This document shows, one piece after another, positions 61,301 to 64,000 of a stretch of 64,000 nucleotides of DNA. Source of the stretch: UBA6176 sp032119375 (GTDB lineage: Bacteria; Verrucomicrobiota; Verrucomicrobiia; Limisphaerales; UBA9464); the NCBI GenBank assembly GCA_964430505.1, contig CAYSGH010000003.1, positions 51,324 to 115,323 of the forward strand, in the 5' to 3' direction. Within the stretch, counting starts at the first letter, position 1, and each line of letters starts with the position of its first letter. The notes under the pieces are model-generated. The model saw only the letters and a program-made list of their open reading frames with translations. It ran no database searches and was not told where the DNA came from. Made by a program: the position numbers and the translations under genes.

Positions 61301-63941
61301 GACGCCGTCGGAGGCCCAAGGACCGGGCAGCTTTGCCTTGGGCGTTCGTGCCATCGATTCCGGATCGCCCCCTCGTTCCTCGACCGCGCGCGTGCTGGTC
61401 AACGTGGCCGAGGCCAACCGCCCGCCCATGGGGGAAGCCGTGGCCGCCATGACGGTGGATGAAGGCCAGACGTTGGCCCTTCAGCTTCGGGCAACGGACC
61501 CGGACCTGCCCGTTCAAGCGCTGCGCTTCACGCTCGCCGCAAACGCGCCGTCCGGCGTGAAGGTGGATGCCACGACAGGGTTGATGGAATGGACCCCCTC
61601 GGAAGAGCAAGGGCCCAAGGACCATGAGTTCGACGTCGTGGTTGCGGACGCCTTCGATCCGCCCGCCACGGCGTTGATCCGGGTCCGTGCGACGGTCGTG
61701 GAGGTGGACAACCCGCCGGTCTTCACGCAGCCGCAGTTGGTGTTGGTGGCGGAGGGCAACGAGACGTCGGTGCAGCTCGAGGCTCGCGATCCCGATGGTG
61801 GCGGCGTGACGTTCTCACTGGTTGGCGAGGCCCCGGCAGGGCTGGTGCTCGAACCCGCCACGGGCGTCATCCGTTGGAGGCCCACCGAGTTGCAAGGGCC
61901 GGGCATTTACCCGTTGGTCGTGCGTGCCACGGAAACCACGGCGTTGGGCCAGTCGGTGCAGGCGACGTTTTCGATCCAAGTGCTCGAGGCCAACCAACCG
62001 CCTCGCCTCGCGGCCATCCCGTCGGCGACGGCCTTCGAGGGCGACGTGCTCACGCGAACGCTGGACGCCGAGGACGACGACCTCCCGCCGCAGAACCTGA
62101 CGTTCTCGGTCGTCGGCACGCCCCCGCCGGGCGTCGCCGTGGATGCCATCTCGGGACGGCTGACGTGGAGCATCCCGCCGGACATCGGCCGGACGAGCGT
62201 CGTGGTCCGTGTGCAGGTCGCGGACGATGCGTTGCCCTCGGCCGTGGCGGAGCGGGCTTGGTCGGTGACGGTTCAACCCCGGTTCAAGGTGGCCATTTCC
62301 GAGATCATGAGCCGCCCCGCCGCGGGTGCCTCCGCATACATCGAGCTGGCCAATGCATCCATGACCACGAGCTGGGATGTCTCGGGCTGCCGCCTGGTGG
62401 GCCAGGCGTTCTCGTTCGAGTTCCCGGGCGGCACCGTGCTGGGACCCGGCCAGGCGCTTTGCGTGGCGGCCAACATCGCGGGCTTCCGCGCCGCACATGG
62501 TGCCGTCCCGCGTGTCGTTGGCCCGTGGACCGGGACGCTGGGGGCGGATGGCGACGATCTCGTCCTGTTTTCGATGGCGGGGGACGTCTTGGACCGGGTG
62601 CCGTTCTCCGTCGGCGGCGACTGGCCCGACGTGGCAGCCGGGAGCGGCACGGCGTTGCAACTGGTGGACCTGCTGGCGGACAACGCGCTTCCGGGCGCGT
62701 GGACCGCGACGTCCGCCTTCACGGGGCCGCGTGAGCTGACCACGCTCACGTCCACGTGGCGCTACCTGGAGTCGGCACCCGTGGGAGCTTGGCCCGCGCT
62801 CGACTTTGACGACCGCGCATGGAAGTCCGGCGGCGGCCTGCTTTACGTGGAGACGGCGGCGTTGCCCGCCCCCAAGACCACGGCGCTCAGCCTCGGCCAA
62901 TGGTCGTATTACTTCCGCACCAGCTTCGTGCTGCCCTCCGTCCCGGCCGGCGCCGGCCTCGCCCTCACGCATGTCATCGACGATGGGCTGGTGCTCTATC
63001 TCAACGGGACGGAGCTGACCCGGTTCAACATGCCCGGCGGGGTCATCGGACCCACGACGCCTGCGTCCGTCACGGTGGGCGACGCGGCCGCCGTGACGGC
63101 ATCCCTGCCGGCGTCGTTGCTTCGGGCGGGAACCAACGTCCTGGCCGCCGAGGTCCATCAATCCGCGATCGGCAGCTCCGACATCGTCTTCGGGGCGGCC
63201 TTGCGGCTGGAGGGCGGCACGTTGCCAGGCAACACGCCGGGCGCGGCGAACTCGGTGGTGACCCCCCTCGCGCCCGTCCCGTCCATCTTCCTCAACGAGG
63301 TGGCACCGCGTGCCGGCACGGTCCGGGATGCCGCCGGACAGGCGGAGCCATGGCTGGAGCTGTACAACGCGGGATCCGCTGCCGTGGCGCTGGACGGCTG
63401 GCAACTCCTCGCCTCCTCGACCAACTCGCCCTGGACCTTCCCCCAGGGCCTCACGCTGCGCCCCGGCGAGCGGCGCATGGTGTTCCTGGACGGCGAGACC
63501 AGCCAAGCCACGCCCGCCGAATGGCACGCCTCGTTCCGGCCCGCGCCGGACAACGGCTGGATTGCCCTCGCAAGGCCCACGTCGGTGGGTTCCGGGGTGA
63601 TCGACACGTTCCGCTACGGCTCAACCACGGCCGGGGTTTCGTGGGCCAGCATCCCCGAGGGCCAACGCATCGTCCGCATGGCCGTCCCACCCACGCCCAC
63701 CCGCGCCAATCCGACCGCAGCCTCCATGGCCCCTGTGGTCGCCGCCCGCTGGACCGGCACGGGCCTCGCGGTCTCATGGCCTTCCCTTCGCGGGGCCGTG
63801 TATCGGCTCGAGGCCTCGGATGACCCCGCCTCGGGCTGGCGCACCCTGGGCAGCCTGCTGGGATCCGGCACCGGCATGGAGGCCACGGATCCGTTGCCGC
63901 CGGGCGGCGCGCGATTCTACCGGGTGGTGATGGAGCCCTGA
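55398..63941 (+). CDS. Giant secreted lamin-tail/CotH/Ig-like surface protein, 2847 aa
   Basis: A signal peptide (ASGLVLALLSLLPRLHG) leads a 2847-residue extracellular protein. Lamin-tail domains (LTD, opening V.NEV..xP) start near residues 240, 401, 533, 1435, 1607, 1759, 2297 and 2629. A CotH-kinase-like domain lies about 970-1350, with GNWDSWTYNVGQNMYLY (~1217) and LPWDID (~1244). Four cadherin/Ig-like repeats (~1912-2295) share DP..G....Y.L...AP.GV..d..tG.L.W.P. A carbohydrate-binding-like domain precedes the last LTD (~2450-2615). The end, RFYRVVMEP, resembles other secreted proteins here. LTD and CotH are common in secreted proteins of Verrucomicrobia; the role is likely surface adhesion or polysaccharide handling. 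ATG 55398 gives the signal peptide. Confidence 0.9.
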   Translation: MESPCFRRVGAASGLVLALLSLLPRLHGQLAVPMELSPALGGGPEDAVVRRGPDAWELRSRGRGILAANPDQAVFAGMVCTNDFDVQVRVEDLLVSNPFVRAGLMLRSSTNASATFAAVYASSPMAGCFAETRAATGGAPTRASSFGGFPSAPPTAWLRMRREGALVTTYASVDGRGWTRMASVFLDAGPEAQLGLVTTSQSAWASTRAFFSGLGNTAQTNEVNWEHTREGATPSSRRTGLVFSEIQYAPGGGPGAGNGVEFIEIANHGDVFVDMTGWTLDGGVTFRFPDGFQLQAGARVVVTSQPEALAPSAGLAPVLGPWSGNLNNAGDTLRLRDSIGAVKLKLDYSPNAPWPVAADGTGHSLVLASPSFGQEDPRAWAPSRARGGSPGRPEPVEASPLDSIVLNEVLAHTDLPQLDFVELYNRSASAVDVSGCILTDDLGTNRFRIPAGTVLAPGAEKAWDETALGFRLSAAGETVYLLSPEGRRVIDVLKFGAQENGVAFGRSPDGSEAWRRLAQPTLGVANAPRRAEEVVIHEIFYNPPAGDADEFVELANRGAQAVDLTGWRMRGGIAFDFPAGARIAPGEFLVVAKDPAQLRANHPDVPAARVVGGYQGTLGNGGDVVRLTKPDAIQSTNSQGVVTTDVVHIAVGEVRYYDGGAWGQWSDGGGSSLELEDPDADPALAANWADSDESQKAPWTQVQWTGRMDNGSGTINRLYLGLLNNGECLVDDVQVIGPSGTNVINNAGFESGPSGWLLGGNHAGSVVEASAARNGFLGLRLRAQGGLDTGPNTIRASLTATLTANNNVTFRAWTRWVAGWPELLFRLRGNYADYAAPLTVPRNLGTPGKPNSRRLSNVGPAIHSISHSPVLPRVGEAVRVMARASDADGVVTMSLRYRLDPTTATTEVPMRDDGLDGDGVAADGVFTGTIPGQGAGTLVAFTIRATDGRAAESVWPPSAPLNEGLIRWNEPVPFTSLPHAHLWCTSANRNAPGGNPLNNAYRRGTVVYGNTRVVHQVIFRDKGSPYHGGSGDITARMPDDDLLHGVSERLFSKTGNGGVEDTALRGRVANWIASRMGIPSLEAKHQLFYINGASFANVVEDLEEPDHAYAEDHYPDDSEGDLYKISIWFEFQDDNRNFAPIQATMESFASGGQPKLARYRWNWERRAQQFPESNYQTIFDLVAALNSPLDTGFPGRVLQQADIEEWMGVFAFHRVTGNWDSWTYNVGQNMYLYRQPGRRAVLLPWDIDFVLGLGDGTTAGFTGGQDPIANARLYTPAPFQRMLWRALHRAANGPLTPAQFVPVVEGYRLLHQQNNITGLAALSGVTNYMTGRRTYILNQLNASANAAFSITSNGGNNFASAQPVATLVGTASFLVADIAVNGVRYPVNWTGPTAFSVSVPLTQATNALVLTALDATGKPTGASDSITVTFPGAVPQARDWVVLNEIHYNPATPGTSFVELFNRNTSVPFNLAGHRLEGIGYTFPSNATILPSGFLVLAADRAAFSAAFGAAVPVFDEFTGNLDNNGERLGLLAPGANVAFSRVRYLDRAPWSTNADGWGPSLQLIDPAQDTRRPANWAATATNAPNRVTPGTNNAVRASLPAFPPVWLNEVVPAPSAPVVDNAGDADPFVELFNPTSTVADVSGLWLGDSLATPQRWQFPADTLVPARGSLVVWLDNEPSESVPGQPHATFRLPASKGSVVLSRLQGNPGAVAVLDSLEYDALPAGRGLGSVPDGDPDARRPLYVATPGKTNDAFVPKVEVVINEVLASNTSVLADPADGDFDDWIELYNPAATPADISGYFLTDDLANKTASVLPAGTVVPAGGFLLVWADGEVGQTDVAKGWFHVGFSLARGGEAVGLFAPDGSPVDGFAFGPQTNNVSLGRYPDGPGNDLIPIEGPTPAAFNAVPGGNMPPRFQPIAAQAATEDQRWTLRVQATDPDAGQTVRYELAADAPAGVEIDPGTGTLTWTPSEAQGPGSFALGVRAIDSGSPPRSSTARVLVNVAEANRPPMGEAVAAMTVDEGQTLALQLRATDPDLPVQALRFTLAANAPSGVKVDATTGLMEWTPSEEQGPKDHEFDVVVADAFDPPATALIRVRATVVEVDNPPVFTQPQLVLVAEGNETSVQLEARDPDGGGVTFSLVGEAPAGLVLEPATGVIRWRPTELQGPGIYPLVVRATETTALGQSVQATFSIQVLEANQPPRLAAIPSATAFEGDVLTRTLDAEDDDLPPQNLTFSVVGTPPPGVAVDAISGRLTWSIPPDIGRTSVVVRVQVADDALPSAVAERAWSVTVQPRFKVAISEIMSRPAAGASAYIELANASMTTSWDVSGCRLVGQAFSFEFPGGTVLGPGQALCVAANIAGFRAAHGAVPRVVGPWTGTLGADGDDLVLFSMAGDVLDRVPFSVGGDWPDVAAGSGTALQLVDLLADNALPGAWTATSAFTGPRELTTLTSTWRYLESAPVGAWPALDFDDRAWKSGGGLLYVETAALPAPKTTALSLGQWSYYFRTSFVLPSVPAGAGLALTHVIDDGLVLYLNGTELTRFNMPGGVIGPTTPASVTVGDAAAVTASLPASLLRAGTNVLAAEVHQSAIGSSDIVFGAALRLEGGTLPGNTPGAANSVVTPLAPVPSIFLNEVAPRAGTVRDAAGQAEPWLELYNAGSAAVALDGWQLLASSTNSPWTFPQGLTLRPGERRMVFLDGETSQATPAEWHASFRPAPDNGWIALARPTSVGSGVIDTFRYGSTTAGVSWASIPEGQRIVRMAVPPTPTRANPTAASMAPVVAARWTGTGLAVSWPSLRGAVYRLEASDDPASGWRTLGSLLGSGTGMEATDPLPPGGARFYRVVMEP

Positions 63942-63967
63942 ACCCAGAAACGGCCGTTGGGCAGTCT

Positions 63968-63991
63968 GTAGGCCGCGTGCCCTCACGCGGC
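63968..63991 (+). repeat. GTAG-headed REP-like hairpin, copy 3
   Basis: GTAG is followed by GCCGCGTG, loop CCCT and CACGCGGC, a perfect 8-bp stem. This is the best copy of the family. It sits 26 nt after the giant gene's stop and continues towards the window end, so a second hairpin may lie outside. Confidence 0.85.
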
Positions 63992-64000
63992 GATGGCGAT

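Noticed and set aside
58077..61625. A very long antisense frame inside the giant secreted-protein gene.
   Set aside because: It is Gly/Glu/Val/Arg-rich with no domain pattern, while the sense frame has lamin-tail and CotH motifs throughout.
1..64000. tRNA, rRNA, CRISPR array, prophage or insertion-sequence genes.
   Set aside because: No cloverleaf, ribosomal RNA sequence, spaced repeat array, transposase or phage structural gene was seen by reading; a proper tRNA scan was not possible.

Overview
The window is GC-rich, gene-dense bacterial DNA, most likely from a member of the Verrucomicrobiota (a Limisphaerales/Pedosphaera-like lineage is my guess). The evidence is the gene content: two prepilin-type proteins with an H-X9-DG-like C-terminus, a PEP-CTERM protein, a DUF1080 hydrolase, a tiny lipoprotein with an RPW..TP..WE.GLP motif, large secreted lamin-tail/CotH proteins, and an lpt cluster followed by hprK. 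kdsC, lptC, lptA, lptB and a GT9 glycosyltransferase imply an LPS-type outer membrane. I found no rRNA, tRNA, CRISPR array, prophage or insertion sequence.

Layout. 1-378 is the tail of a tyrosine-kinase-like exopolysaccharide protein. 517-7980 is a long minus-strand run: SulP transporter, beta carbonic anhydrase, TMEM43-like protein, a frameshifted secreted-protein gene, a secreted hypothetical, pdxJ and a PIG-L deacetylase. ligA (8427-10514) converges on a secreted protein built from two tandem copies of a ~248-residue unit, with a strong hairpin between them. 12743-17217 carries a radical SAM enzyme, a coiled-coil membrane protein, a small lipoprotein, an MBL-fold hydrolase, plsC and an EamA transporter. 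17221-19225 holds two secreted proteins, one PEP-CTERM. 19482-24508 holds a GT9 glycosyltransferase, a circularly permuted ATP-grasp/alpha-E pair and glgC. 24592-30202 contains sppA, a hicBA-type toxin-antitoxin cassette flanked by ~65-bp direct repeats, a pseudopilin, a chalcone-isomerase-like lipoprotein, a HAD-Nudix fusion, and two small membrane proteins.

30324-37095 is a translationally compact trio: a dimethylglycine-dehydrogenase-like flavoprotein, a zinc alcohol dehydrogenase and an AddB-like helicase/nuclease with its Fe-S cysteines. 37449-39155 is citramalate synthase preceded by a Val/Ile-rich 21-codon leader and a 17-bp perfect hairpin only 27 nt before the start codon: a candidate transcription attenuator for isoleucine synthesis. 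miaB and a membrane protein follow. 41277-43396 (minus) has a PQQ-propeller protein and a UbiA prenyltransferase. 43487-50073 has an EF-hand membrane protein, a channel-like protein with a GMG filter, and kdsC-lptC-lptA-lptB-membrane protein-hprK. A PIN toxin module, a DUF1080 protein, an exonuclease-like protein, a second pseudopilin, an OB-fold-like protein and a Bcp-type peroxiredoxin lead to a 2847-residue secreted lamin-tail/CotH/Ig-like protein ending at 63941.

Three intergenic copies of a GTAG-headed hairpin (25933-25956, 30221-30243, 63968-63991) look like REP elements of the kind mobilised by RAYT transposases. The attenuator, the REP family and the repeat-flanked hicBA cassette are the most interesting non-coding signals.
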